Below are positions 1-6,111 of a DNA stretch of 9,886 nt, one piece after another. The DNA is from Clostridium sp. CAG:967. Its GTDB lineage: Bacteria; Cyanobacteriota; Vampirovibrionia; Gastranaerophilales; Gastranaerophilaceae. Every line of letters begins with the position of its first letter. Position 1 is the first letter of the stretch. The notes under the pieces are model-generated. The model searched no databases and was not told where the DNA came from. It was given only the letters and a program-made list of their open reading frames with translations. Position numbers and translations under genes: made by a program. The stretch spans positions 106,746 to 116,631 of the forward strand of contig HF991472.1 in the NCBI GenBank assembly GCA_000433095.1. The letters are read 5' to 3'.

Positions 1-76
1 CGCTTGACCCATCACATTGGAGCTTTGGCATAATTTCTCCAACTGACGAAGCAGCTCTTACAATAAATCTTCTCAT
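1..76 (-). CDS. N-terminal fragment of an unknown protein (runs off the left edge)
   Basis: An open frame starts at ATG 76-74 on the minus strand and continues to the window edge without a stop, giving 25 residues beginning MRRFIVRAASSVGEIMP. A good ribosome-binding site (AAGGAG, six bases before the ATG) and a near-consensus promoter lie upstream, so the start is well supported. The fragment is too short to assign a family. It has no obvious signal peptide or membrane segment. The upstream prepilin gene is on the same strand, but a terminator separates the two, so this gene appears to be transcribed on its own. Confidence 0.6.
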   Translation of the reverse strand, partial: MRRFIVRAASSVGEIMPKLQCDGSS

Positions 77-108
77 AAATTGCTCCTTGTATTAATTATT
101 ACTTTATC

Positions 109-137
109 ATTATAACAGTTTTTTGAATTACTTTCAA
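109..137 (-). promoter_or_regulatory. Sigma70-type promoter for the left-edge gene
   Basis: On the minus strand, TTGAAA (137-132) and a perfect TATAAT (114-109) are separated by exactly 17 bases. The expected transcription start is near 101-102, giving a leader of about 25 bases that contains the AAGGAG ribosome-binding site. Confidence 0.7.
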
Positions 138-143
138 GACTGC

Positions 144-173
144 AAAAGAAAAGACCGGCTTAAATCCGGTCTT
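144..173 (-). terminator. Rho-independent terminator after the minus-strand prepilin
   Basis: An 8-bp stem AAGACCGG/CCGGTCTT (151-158 with 166-173) with a 7-base loop is followed on the minus strand by TTCTTTTG. It lies about 30 bases past the stop of the prepilin at 205-876 and upstream of the next promoter, so it ends that transcript. Confidence 0.75.
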
Positions 174-204
174 CTTTATGAAAGATGAAAGGAGCTGAAT
201 TCTA

Positions 205-876
205 TTAATAATATGTAATCTTCCAGCCGTCATTGATTACACGTGCCGTGCAGGTCAATCCTGATGCTGCTTTATTACAATTATAACTGTTATCAAATCC
301 GCTTGGAACAACATCTTTGTCATCCAGCACAAATGCAAAAGTATCACGTCCAAGTTGATTTGGAGCTGCATTGCCGTTTACATCAACAATGAATACTATA
401 GAATCTTTTTCAACATTTACACCGAACTCGGAACGCACGATATCTCTCGGGTAAACATTGATTAATACATTCATTCCGTCAACAAGTGTAAACATATACT
501 GATACATCTGTGCTCTTTTCAAATATACCTTACCACTGAGGAATTTTGTAGGATACTGCCAGCATCCTGTTTGATTGGAGCATTCTCTTACTACCTTAAA
601 GTAAGGCTTGTAATATGAAAAAGCCAGAGCAGAAGAATCCTGAGAATATTCATCTAATCCCCAGAAATTAGGTGAAGATCTGTCCAAAATAACAAACATC
701 GTTACCTGGCTTAAGGCTGTATAAATTTTCTTTAATGCTGAAATATTTTTTGTATCACCAATTTTTGCGGCCAAACCAAATATTGTTAAAGAAGCAATAA
801 CACCGATGATTGCCAGAGTGAATAATGCTTCTGACATTGTTAGACCTGAATGCTTTTTAAATTTTATACAACTCAT
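205..876 (-). CDS. Type IV/type II-like prepilin (pseudopilin), 223 aa
   Basis: This is a probable minor pilin or pseudopilin, assembled into a surface or periplasmic filament after processing by prepilin peptidase. The N-terminus has a short basic leader (KFKKHSG), a predicted cut between G11 and L12, the conserved Glu at mature position +5 (E16), and a hydrophobic helix to about residue 37. The C-terminal globular domain has two cysteine pairs (C99/C105 and C200/C209) and a motif D165-x-N-G-x(3)-PN-x-x-GRD shared with the prepilin at 4321-5096. The start is ATG 876, the only start candidate after AGGAGG (893-888), though the 11-base spacing is long. The gene stands alone, with a terminator behind it. 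Mature position +1 is Leu instead of the usual Phe/Met. Prepilin class is confident; its partner machinery and role are not visible here. Confidence 0.85.
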   Translation of the reverse strand: MSCIKFKKHSGLTMSEALFTLAIIGVIASLTIFGLAAKIGDTKNISALKKIYTALSQVTMFVILDRSSPNFWGLDEYSQDSSALAFSYYKPYFKVVRECSNQTGCWQYPTKFLSGKVYLKRAQMYQYMFTLVDGMNVLINVYPRDIVRSEFGVNVEKDSIVFIVDVNGNAAPNQLGRDTFAFVLDDKDVVPSGFDNSYNCNKAASGLTCTARVINDGWKITYY

Positions 877-989
877 AAGACCAGCTGCCTCCTATCGTTA
901 TGGATAAAAGACTTCTCCATTTAACAATACATATATTAGATATATACCCGATATAATACATTTCTTAACATTTATATAAAGAAAAATTA

Positions 990-1008
990 AAAAATGATAA
1001 CCATTATA
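990..1008. promoter_or_regulatory. Fur-box-like near-palindrome between the prepilin and bioF
   Basis: AAAAATGATAACCATTATA matches the classical 19-base Fur consensus GATAATGATAATCATTATC at 15 positions, counted by hand. It sits in the divergent spacer, about 30 bases upstream of the bioF -35 and about 115 bases from the prepilin start. Because the background is very AT-rich, chance similarity is a real possibility. Confidence 0.25.
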
Positions 1009-1037
1009 ACTTATTTTATCTGATATTGCAACCCATG

Positions 1038-1065
1038 TTGGACTTTTTATTTATTTTATTATAAA
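1038..1065 (+). promoter_or_regulatory. Promoter of the bioFGC operon, placed for a near-leaderless mRNA
   Basis: TTGGAC (1038-1043) and TATAAA (1060-1065) are separated by 16 bases. The -10 box ends only eight bases before the bioF ATG at 1074, so transcription would start at or just before the ATG. No Shine-Dalgarno sequence lies in the intervening bases. No BirA operator-like palindrome was seen. Confidence 0.5.
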
Positions 1066-1073
1066 TTACAACT

Positions 1074-2198
1074 ATGCTTGAAGATTATAATTACATTTTA
1101 GAAGATTTAAAAGAGCACTCTCATTTTCGTAATATAAAAAATTTCGAAGGAAAAGACGAAAAATATATTCATTTTAAAGGCAAAAAACTGCTTAATTTAT
1201 CATCTAACAATTACTTAGGATTTGCAGACAATAAAAATATTACAGAGTTATTTTTGAACTGTGCAGGTAATAAATACTCTTTCGGCAGTGCATCCGCAAG
1301 ACTGCTAACGGGTACATTACCAATTTATAAAGAGCTTGAAAACCTTATTACCGAACTTTATAACACAGATATGACTCTGCTGTTCAACAGCGGATACCAC
1401 GCAAATGTAGGGATTAACAGCACTATAGCTTCAAGAGGCGACGTAATCTTTTCCGATAAACTTAATCATGCCAGCATTATTGACGGTATGCAGCTTTCTA
1501 AAGCTAAATTTTTCAGATATCTTCACAATGATATGGAAAATCTTGAAAAACTTTTAATTAAAGAAAGAAAAAATTTTAAAAATGCAGTAATAGTCTCTGA
1601 AAGTGTATTCAGTATGGACGGAGATATTGCAGATTTAAAGAAACTTGTTGAACTTAAACAAAAGTATAACTGTATACTTATTCTTGACGAAGCTCATGCA
1701 TTTGGAGTTTTCGGCAAAACAGGTCTTGGCGTTTGCGAAGATTTAGGAATAATTAATGATGTTGATTTAATTGTAGGAACCTTCGGCAAAGCAATAGGCT
1801 CTACGGGAGCTTTTGCAACAGGCAAAAAAACACTTGTTGAATACCTTATAAACAAAGCCCGTTCTTTTATATTTTCAACAGCACTCCCGCCAATAAATAT
1901 AGCATTTTCAAAATGGATTATTGAAAACCAACTTCCAAAATCTTATGAAAAAAGAATGCAAATGCTTAATTTAGGGAGAAAAGCCGGAAGCGAAAGCCAT
2001 ATTATTCCGGTAATTATCGGAGGAAACAAAGAAACCGTTGATATCTGTGAAGTTTTATTCCATAACGGATATTTTACGCTTCCGATAAGGCCTCCGACAG
2101 TTCCTGAAGGAACATCAAGATTAAGATTATCACTCACAACAGAAATTAACGAAAAGGAATTATTTGATGCAATTTCACTGGCTAAACAAACAAAATAA
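1074..2198 (+). CDS. bioF: 8-amino-7-oxononanoate synthase
   Basis: This cytosolic PLP enzyme condenses pimeloyl-ACP with L-alanine, releasing CO2, to form 8-amino-7-oxononanoate (biotin pathway). It is a fold-type I alpha-oxoamine synthase: NLSSNNYLGF (41-50) near the N-terminus, NHASIIDG (131-138), the PLP-contacting D205-E-A-H208 in ILDEAHAFGV, and the Schiff-base lysine K239 in TFGKAIGS. At 374 aa it is slightly short for the family. The same family includes 2-amino-3-ketobutyrate CoA ligase and 5-aminolevulinate synthase, but the adjacent bioG and bioC make BioF the clear choice. ATG 1074 is the first possible start, since an in-frame stop lies at 1062. It lacks a Shine-Dalgarno sequence and sits eight bases after a -10 box, suggesting leaderless translation. 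The 3' end overlaps bioG by 32 bases. Confidence 0.93.
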   Translation: MLEDYNYILEDLKEHSHFRNIKNFEGKDEKYIHFKGKKLLNLSSNNYLGFADNKNITELFLNCAGNKYSFGSASARLLTGTLPIYKELENLITELYNTDMTLLFNSGYHANVGINSTIASRGDVIFSDKLNHASIIDGMQLSKAKFFRYLHNDMENLEKLLIKERKNFKNAVIVSESVFSMDGDIADLKKLVELKQKYNCILILDEAHAFGVFGKTGLGVCEDLGIINDVDLIVGTFGKAIGSTGAFATGKKTLVEYLINKARSFIFSTALPPINIAFSKWIIENQLPKSYEKRMQMLNLGRKAGSESHIIPVIIGGNKETVDICEVLFHNGYFTLPIRPPTVPEGTSRLRLSLTTEINEKELFDAISLAKQTK

Positions 2199-2820
2199 CG
2201 ACAAACTTATAATATTTTTTGCAGGTTGGAGCTTTGATTATAAACCTTTTGAATTTCTAAAGTGCGCAGATTTTGATGTATTGATGCTTTACGATTACAA
2301 CAATTTAGAGCTTCCTGAAATTCCACGATATAAAAACTATTATCTTGTAAGCTGGTCTATGGGTGTATTCACATCATATTTGTTAAAGGATAAACTCCCT
2401 TTGTTTACGGAAAAAATTGCAATTAACGGCACCCCGCTTCCTGTTAATAATGAATACGGAATTCCCGAAAAAACATTTTTGCTTACACTCAGACACGCTA
2501 AAACAGGACTGGAAGGAAAATTTTATCAGAACATATTTACAGATGAAAAAGAATATCACAAATACATAAAATCTCCCGTAGAACGTACAATTGACAACCG
2601 TGCAGACGAACTTAAAAGTCTTTATGAATTGATAAAAAATACCGATATTAATTATAATAAGTTTTATGATAAGACAATAATCAGTGACAATGACAAAATT
2701 ATACCGACAAAAAATCAGCATAATTTTTGGGAAGGAAAAGCTGATATTATAAATCTTGCAAGCGGACATTTTCCATTCTATAATTTTAATGATTGGAACG
2801 AAATAATATTATGCAGATAA
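2167..2820 (+). CDS. bioG: Pimeloyl-ACP methyl ester esterase, BioG family (DUF452)
   Basis: This alpha/beta-hydrolase removes the methyl group from pimeloyl-ACP methyl ester, ending the BioC-primed chain-elongation cycle and giving pimeloyl-ACP to BioF. The 217-aa protein shows an early strand and oxyanion region IIFFAGWSF (15-23), nucleophile elbow V61-S-W-S64-M-G, an Asp in DNDKIIP (likely D176), and the catalytic His in SGHFPF (H201). Size and motifs fit the compact BioG type rather than BioH. ATG 2167 is preferred over TTG 2164 because AAGGA (2154-2158) is eight bases ahead. The gene overlaps bioF by 32 bases and bioC by 10, so translation of the three is probably coupled. Triad assignment is by pattern, not alignment. 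Confidence 0.87.
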   Translation: MQFHWLNKQNNDKLIIFFAGWSFDYKPFEFLKCADFDVLMLYDYNNLELPEIPRYKNYYLVSWSMGVFTSYLLKDKLPLFTEKIAINGTPLPVNNEYGIPEKTFLLTLRHAKTGLEGKFYQNIFTDEKEYHKYIKSPVERTIDNRADELKSLYELIKNTDINYNKFYDKTIISDNDKIIPTKNQHNFWEGKADIINLASGHFPFYNFNDWNEIILCR

Positions 2821-3548
2821 ACCCTAAACTCATTAAAAACCAATTTGAAAAAAGCATGGATAAGTATAACGAAAATGCTGTCGTACAACAAATTTCGGCA
2901 GAAAAACTGGCTGAACAAACTGCTATAATCCGAAAAGATTTCATAAATATTCTTGAACTCGGTTCCGGAACAGGGCTTTTAACAAAAGAATTAATAAAAA
3001 AAGTAAATTTTAAATCCTACACAGCTAACGACTTAATAGACAAATCGCAAAAATATTTGAAAGATATTCTGCCAGAATTTACTTTTTTATGCGGCAATGC
3101 ACAGAGAATTAAACCGGCTAAAAAAATGGATTTAATTATTTCAAACGCAATGTTTCAATGGTTTAATGATTTAGAAAAGGTTAGTATACATTACAAAAAT
3201 ATTTTGAACAAAGACGGAATACTTGCATTCTCAACTTTTTCACCCGAAAATTTCCACGAAATAAAAGAACTTACAGGGCTTTCTCTGGAATATAAACCTC
3301 TTGATGAAATAAAAAATATTTTTGAAAAAAATTATGAAACTTTATACACAGAAGAATTCTCTCACACTCTTACTTTCTCCAATCCGCTGGAACTTCTTGC
3401 ACATATGAAAAGTACAGGAGTGAATTCTTTAACTGCACAGCACTGGACTTTTAAAGAGGTTAAAGAATTCTGTGACAATTACAAATCACGATATCCGCAA
3501 ATAACTCTCACTTACTCTCCAATAATTTTTATATGCAGAAAAATTTGA
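2811..3548 (+). CDS. bioC: Malonyl-ACP O-methyltransferase
   Basis: This enzyme transfers a methyl group from S-adenosylmethionine to the free carboxyl of malonyl-ACP, so that fatty-acid synthase can extend it to pimeloyl-ACP methyl ester. The 245-aa protein is a class I methyltransferase: an N-terminal BioC-type helix with F12, Y19 and A23, the SAM-binding motif ILELGSGTG (47-55), SNAMFQWFND (111-120), equivalent to the SNxxxQWxxD segment of BioC, and LLAHMKSTGVNS (195-206) near the C-terminus. ATG 2811 is chosen over TTG 2793 because BioC proteins begin close to this helix; the upstream GGA is 13 bases away and weak, consistent with coupling to bioG, which it overlaps by 10 bases. It is the last gene of the operon, and no clear terminator hairpin was found after it. 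Confidence 0.92.
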   Translation: MQINPKLIKNQFEKSMDKYNENAVVQQISAEKLAEQTAIIRKDFINILELGSGTGLLTKELIKKVNFKSYTANDLIDKSQKYLKDILPEFTFLCGNAQRIKPAKKMDLIISNAMFQWFNDLEKVSIHYKNILNKDGILAFSTFSPENFHEIKELTGLSLEYKPLDEIKNIFEKNYETLYTEEFSHTLTFSNPLELLAHMKSTGVNSLTAQHWTFKEVKEFCDNYKSRYPQITLTYSPIIFICRKI

Positions 3549-3575
3549 AACAAAATAAATACATCCATTTTAGTA

Positions 3576-3604
3576 TTCAATTTTGTAAAGAAAAAACATA
3601 TAAT
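3576..3604 (+). promoter_or_regulatory. Possible promoter for the 3657-5096 gene pair
   Basis: A perfect TATAAT (3599-3604) follows a weak -35 (TTCAAT, 3576-3581) at 17 bases. It would give a leader of about 45 bases. The leader contains AAACATGTTT (3616-3625), a 10-base palindrome of unknown meaning. The rest of the 108-base spacer after bioC shows nothing else recognisable. Confidence 0.4.
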
Positions 3605-3656
3605 GTTTACATAAAAACATGTTTATTATTTCATGACGGTATAAGGAACGGTAAAA

Positions 3657-4301
3657 TTGCTAAACAATTATGAAAGCTTTGATAACTCTGAAACATCAGC
3701 AAGAAAATCTTCCCTGATACAGGAAAGAATAGGGCTTGTATCAACTCATATGTACAAGCAGTTTCTTGATTATCAGCATGCGAACGTTAATACCAATGAA
3801 ATATTTGTAAGAATGATAGATAATCTTCAAGCAGTTGCAGAAACACTTAAAGAAGGTTTTTCTTCCCGTGGAGTAACAACTCAGAATATTTACGTTGATA
3901 CAGATCCGCAAAAATCGGTCGTAATTGTTAACATTTTATGGCACAAAATGAGTTTCACAACCAGATGCAACTATCAGCCGCAGGCACTATACAGAGAAGA
4001 CGGTCAGCATCTTTTCTCAAGCCGAATTATGGCTATAAGAGGCAACTATTACGAACTTATGAAAGGTGTAACAGACCATGACGAAGAAATGGTAAAACTG
4101 CTTGATAACGAAGTAGCATCACTGTTTATACCACCGGAAACAAATCAAAATTCAATAATGAAAATCCGTCATTTGCCTAACAGAGAATTCTATCTTAATC
4201 AGGTAGATGCACCAAGAGAATTCGTTCTGAAAGTAATCGAAACTCTTTGCGGCGGCGGTTTTTATCATGAAGAAGGATCCAGAAAGAGTTTTAATATTTA
4301 A
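3657..4301 (+). CDS. Conserved-looking soluble protein of unknown function, 214 aa, TTG start
   Basis: I do not recognise the family. The protein has no signal peptide or membrane helix. It begins with a Ser/Glu-rich hydrophilic stretch, then a helical region (about residues 20-65) including MIDNLQAVAETLKEGF, followed by a strand-rich middle with VVIVNILWHKMSF and a Gly-rich C-terminal segment LCGGGFYHEEG. The start is TTG 3657, supported by AAGGA (3643-3647) nine bases ahead and an in-frame stop at 3642; the next in-frame ATG (residue 32) has no ribosome-binding site. Only 19 bases separate it from the ATG of the following prepilin gene, with no terminator, so the two are probably co-transcribed. 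A role linked to that prepilin is possible but only inferred from position. Confidence 0.75.
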   Translation: MLNNYESFDNSETSARKSSLIQERIGLVSTHMYKQFLDYQHANVNTNEIFVRMIDNLQAVAETLKEGFSSRGVTTQNIYVDTDPQKSVVIVNILWHKMSFTTRCNYQPQALYREDGQHLFSSRIMAIRGNYYELMKGVTDHDEEMVKLLDNEVASLFIPPETNQNSIMKIRHLPNREFYLNQVDAPREFVLKVIETLCGGGFYHEEGSRKSFNI

Positions 4302-4320
4302 AAAAAAGGAGGCTGAAATT

Positions 4321-5096
4321 ATGGTACAGGAAGCATTAAGGGTTGCCCCCCCCCCGAGCAAGGTTTGCATTATTTTAAGGGGTTAAGGGCTTTTACACTC
4401 GCTGAGGTTCTAATTACTCTCGGCATTATCGGTGTGGTTGCGGCGATGACGATGCCGGTACTTATTCAAAACCACAAAGAAAAAGAAACTGTTGCTAAAT
4501 TAAAAAAAATTAACTCCATATTAGGTCAGGCACTTGTCAGTGCTATAGATGAAAGCGGTACAACGGTTGATCAATGGGATTTGGAAAAAGGAGATTCTAA
4601 AAACGGTTCTCAAATTTTAGTTGATAACTATTTTAAACCCTATTTTAAAATTGCTGATGATTGCTTAAATTTGTCGAGCTGCATAGGACACGAAAAATAT
4701 AAATATTTAAACGGAACTCCTCATATATCATATGCAGGGCAGAACAGTTATAAACATGTTCTTTTAGCAGACGGTACCCTTATAATATTTCATGTTTCAT
4801 CCGAATTCAAAAACTGCTCTCAGAAAAGCAATTGCGCAGAAATATTTGTAGATACAAACGGATACTACAAAGGACCGAATCAATTCGGAAGAGACTTTTT
4901 TGTATTTTCATTGAAAAAGGACAGAATAGTACCCTACGGAACACAACAGGATGTCTCGAATTTTTCACTACACTGCAATAAAACCAAAGGCTCAGGTTAT
5001 GGCTTGAGCTGCGGAGCATGGGTATTAGCAAATGAGAATATGGATTATTTACATTGTGACGATTTAAACTGGAACGATAAAACTAAATGCAAATAA
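4321..5096 (+). CDS. Type IV/type II-like prepilin interrupted by a poly-C tract; body out of frame with its ATG
   Basis: The body (frame from 4365, 243 codons) is a prepilin: basic GLRA, predicted cut before FTLAEVLITLGIIGV with Glu at +5, then a globular domain with paired cysteines and the motif D-T-N-G-x(4)-PN-x-x-GRD shared with the prepilin at 205-876. That frame has no credible start: TTG 4365 has no usable ribosome-binding site. The obvious start is ATG 4321, eight bases after AAGGAGG (4306-4312). Reading from it passes through ten C residues (4346-4355) and stops at 4384 after 21 codons. Adding one C, or removing two, joins the ATG to the prepilin and gives a protein of about 258 or 257 aa. 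The residue before the cut is Ala rather than Gly. Explanations are phase variation, ribosomal or polymerase slippage, or a sequencing/assembly error. It is probably co-transcribed with the gene at 3657. Confidence 0.8.
4346..4355. repeat. Homopolymer tract of ten C residues in the prepilin leader
   Basis: Ten consecutive C residues lie 25 bases after the ATG at 4321, in a window where runs of G or C are otherwise short. Tract lengths of 8 or 11 would put the prepilin in frame; the length here (10) does not. Such tracts are classical slipped-strand mispairing sites. Confidence 0.9.
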
Positions 5097-5099
5097 AAA

Positions 5100-5351
5100 C
5101 TATTCTAAAGTCAATTTAGAAGAAACTTCAGCTACAATACGCTGAACATCCGCACCGCCGATTGCTACTTCCAAAATTAACGGAGAATGGATTAAAACTG
5201 TTTCACTATATTCCATAGTGTCAACATCTATAATATTAAATTCTATAAAATCATCACCTGCATAAACAAGCTTGCCGTATTCGCCGCCGGTTGCCCATTT
5301 TATAAACATGTATTGATTTTCATACTCTTTGAGCTTCTCTATTAATCTCAT
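5100..5351 (-). CDS. Small protein of unknown function, 83 aa
   Basis: The protein is compact and strand-rich, with an N-terminal helix (MRLIEKLKEYENQ) followed by alternating hydrophobic strands containing a Gly-Gly turn and GKLVYAGDDFIEF. The order helix-strand-turn-strand with G-K-L...G-D-D-F-I is reminiscent of small Sm-like beta-barrel proteins, but I cannot assign a family and the resemblance is weak. There is no signal peptide. ATG 5351 has a GGGGA six bases upstream and a well-formed promoter 33 bases further on. Its stop is only three bases from that of the converging prepilin gene, with no terminator between them, so read-through antisense RNA could form at both 3' ends. Confidence 0.7.
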   Translation of the reverse strand: MRLIEKLKEYENQYMFIKWATGGEYGKLVYAGDDFIEFNIIDVDTMEYSETVLIHSPLILEVAIGGADVQRIVAEVSSKLTLE

Positions 5352-5383
5352 CCTACTTCCCCGTAAAATGTCTTACAATATCT

Positions 5384-5411
5384 ATTTTAGTTATTTTTTT
5401 ATATAAGTCAA
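5384..5411 (-). promoter_or_regulatory. Promoter of the 83-aa gene
   Basis: On the minus strand, TTGACT (5411-5406) and TAAAAT (5389-5384) are separated by 16 bases. The predicted leader is about 25 bases and contains GGGGA before the ATG. Confidence 0.6.
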
Positions 5412-5421
5412 GGTAATTAAT

Positions 5422-5459
5422 ATTAAATAAAAAAGAAGCTGTACGTCTTTGTACAGCTT
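5422..5459 (-). terminator. Rho-independent terminator reading on the minus strand
   Basis: A 9-bp stem AAGCTGTAC/GTACAGCTT (5436-5444 with 5451-5459) with a 6-base loop is followed on the minus strand by CTTTTTTATTT. It lies just upstream of the promoter of the 83-aa gene, and no minus-strand protein gene precedes it, so it should end an unannotated transcript starting between about 5500 and 5600. Confidence 0.65.
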
Positions 5460-5541
5460 TGAACAATAATCTTGGGAGGAGATTTGGGGATAGTTGTACA
5501 TGCATGATAATGCAAGCATGCTTTTTTTGTTACACATGTAC
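5425..5541 (-). ncRNA. Candidate small RNA with an anti-Shine-Dalgarno segment
   Basis: Read on the minus strand, the spacer has an imperfect 5' hairpin (GCATG/CATGC, 5521-5517 with 5506-5502), then an unpaired C-rich stretch with CCCC and CTCCTCCC (complement of 5474-5490), then the strong terminator at 5459-5422. CTCCTCCC is complementary to AGGAGG ribosome-binding sites. A 5' hairpin, CU-rich linker and terminator is an architecture also seen in the cyanobacterial small RNA Yfr1, but the core sequence is not the same. No convincing minus-strand promoter was found. The plus strand also has a hairpin with a T-run, so the strand is uncertain. Confidence 0.3.
5502..5528 (+). terminator. Possible plus-strand terminator
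   Basis: A 5-bp stem GCATG/CATGC (5502-5506 with 5517-5521) is followed directly by seven T residues (5522-5528). The stem is short. If real, it ends a plus-strand transcript beginning in the spacer or reading through from the prepilin operon. Confidence 0.4.
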
Positions 5542-5559
5542 CAGCAAAGTTAATAAAAA

Positions 5560-5588
5560 TTTACAATTCCTTGATTTTATATTATAAT
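5560..5588 (+). promoter_or_regulatory. Near-consensus promoter of aroQ
   Basis: TTTACA (5560-5565) and a perfect TATAAT (5583-5588) are separated by 17 bases. The expected start site is near 5594-5596, after the ATG at 5590. This excludes that ATG and supports ATG 5608 with its AGAGG (5596-5600) seven bases upstream. Confidence 0.75.
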
Positions 5589-5607
5589 AATGCTTAGAGG
5601 TATAAAT

Positions 5608-6051
5608 ATGAGAATACTTGTAATAAACGGCGTAAATATGAATATGCTTGGCTTACGGGAAACCGAAAAGTACGGCACCATGACATTAAAGGATTTGGAA
5701 AAAGATTTATATGCTTTTTCTTTTGAAATCGGAATTGATATTGAAACATTCCAAAGCAACTTTGAAGGCGAAATTGTAGAAAAAATCCACAATGCAAAAG
5801 ACAATTTTGACGGCATAGTAATAAATGCAGGTGCATACACTCATACCAGTGTTGCAATCAGAGATGCCTTATCATCCGTAAATGTTCCTGCTGTTGAAGT
5901 TCATATTACAAATATATATAAAAGAGAAGAATTCAGACACCATTCTTATCTGGCACCTGTATGCATAGGTCAGATATCAGGATTTGGTTTAAACAGTTAT
6001 AAATTGGGGCTGAAAGCAGTTGTCGATTATTTATCAGACAACAACGAATAA
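5608..6051 (+). CDS. aroQ: 3-dehydroquinate dehydratase, type II
   Basis: This enzyme dehydrates 3-dehydroquinate to 3-dehydroshikimate, the third step of the shikimate pathway, as a cytosolic dodecamer in characterised members. At 147 aa it has the usual length. Key positions are visible: the flexible lid with R17 and catalytic Y22 (LREtekYG), FQSNFEGEIVEKIH (48-61), N73 and the GAYTHTS substrate loop (75-81), catalytic H99 in VEVHITNI, and R110 in EEFRHHS. Two small departures from the common pattern are GVN for GPN at 8-10 and Phe for His at 52 (QSNFEG for QSNHEG); neither removes a catalytic residue. The start is ATG 5608 rather than ATG 5590, because the promoter places transcription after 5590. 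No other shikimate genes are adjacent. Confidence 0.95.
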   Translation: MRILVINGVNMNMLGLRETEKYGTMTLKDLEKDLYAFSFEIGIDIETFQSNFEGEIVEKIHNAKDNFDGIVINAGAYTHTSVAIRDALSSVNVPAVEVHITNIYKREEFRHHSYLAPVCIGQISGFGLNSYKLGLKAVVDYLSDNNE

Positions 6052-6073
6052 AAAAATCTTTCTTGTTTACTGC

Positions 6074-6097
6074 CGTCATTGCAATTGAGCAATGACG
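6074..6097. terminator. Hairpin between converging aroQ and the 119-aa gene
   Basis: A 9-bp stem CGTCATTGC/GCAATGACG (6074-6082 with 6089-6097) with a 6-base loop lies 22 bases after the aroQ stop and 14 bases before the stop of the opposing gene. The T-tails are poor on both sides (TTTCC on the plus strand), so it may act as a weak bidirectional terminator. Confidence 0.55.
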
Positions 6098-6111
6098 TTT
6101 CCGGTTTAAAT

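Noticed and set aside
1943..2769. Open frames on the minus strand inside bioF and bioG
   Set aside because: They lie wholly within recognised genes, lack ribosome-binding sites and have no family features.
4365..4367. TTG 4365 as the true prepilin start
   Set aside because: No ribosome-binding site at a usable distance, whereas ATG 4321 has an excellent one; the frame conflict is better explained by the C tract.
5494..5553. A 19-codon frame (TTG 5494 or ATG 5500) after GGGAGGAG
   Set aside because: It runs through the hairpin and T-run, spacing from the G-rich segment is long, and the peptide is not protein-like.
5590..5607. ATG 5590 as the aroQ start (153 aa)
   Set aside because: A near-consensus promoter puts transcription after 5590, and ATG 5608 has AGAGG at the right distance and matches the family's N-terminus.
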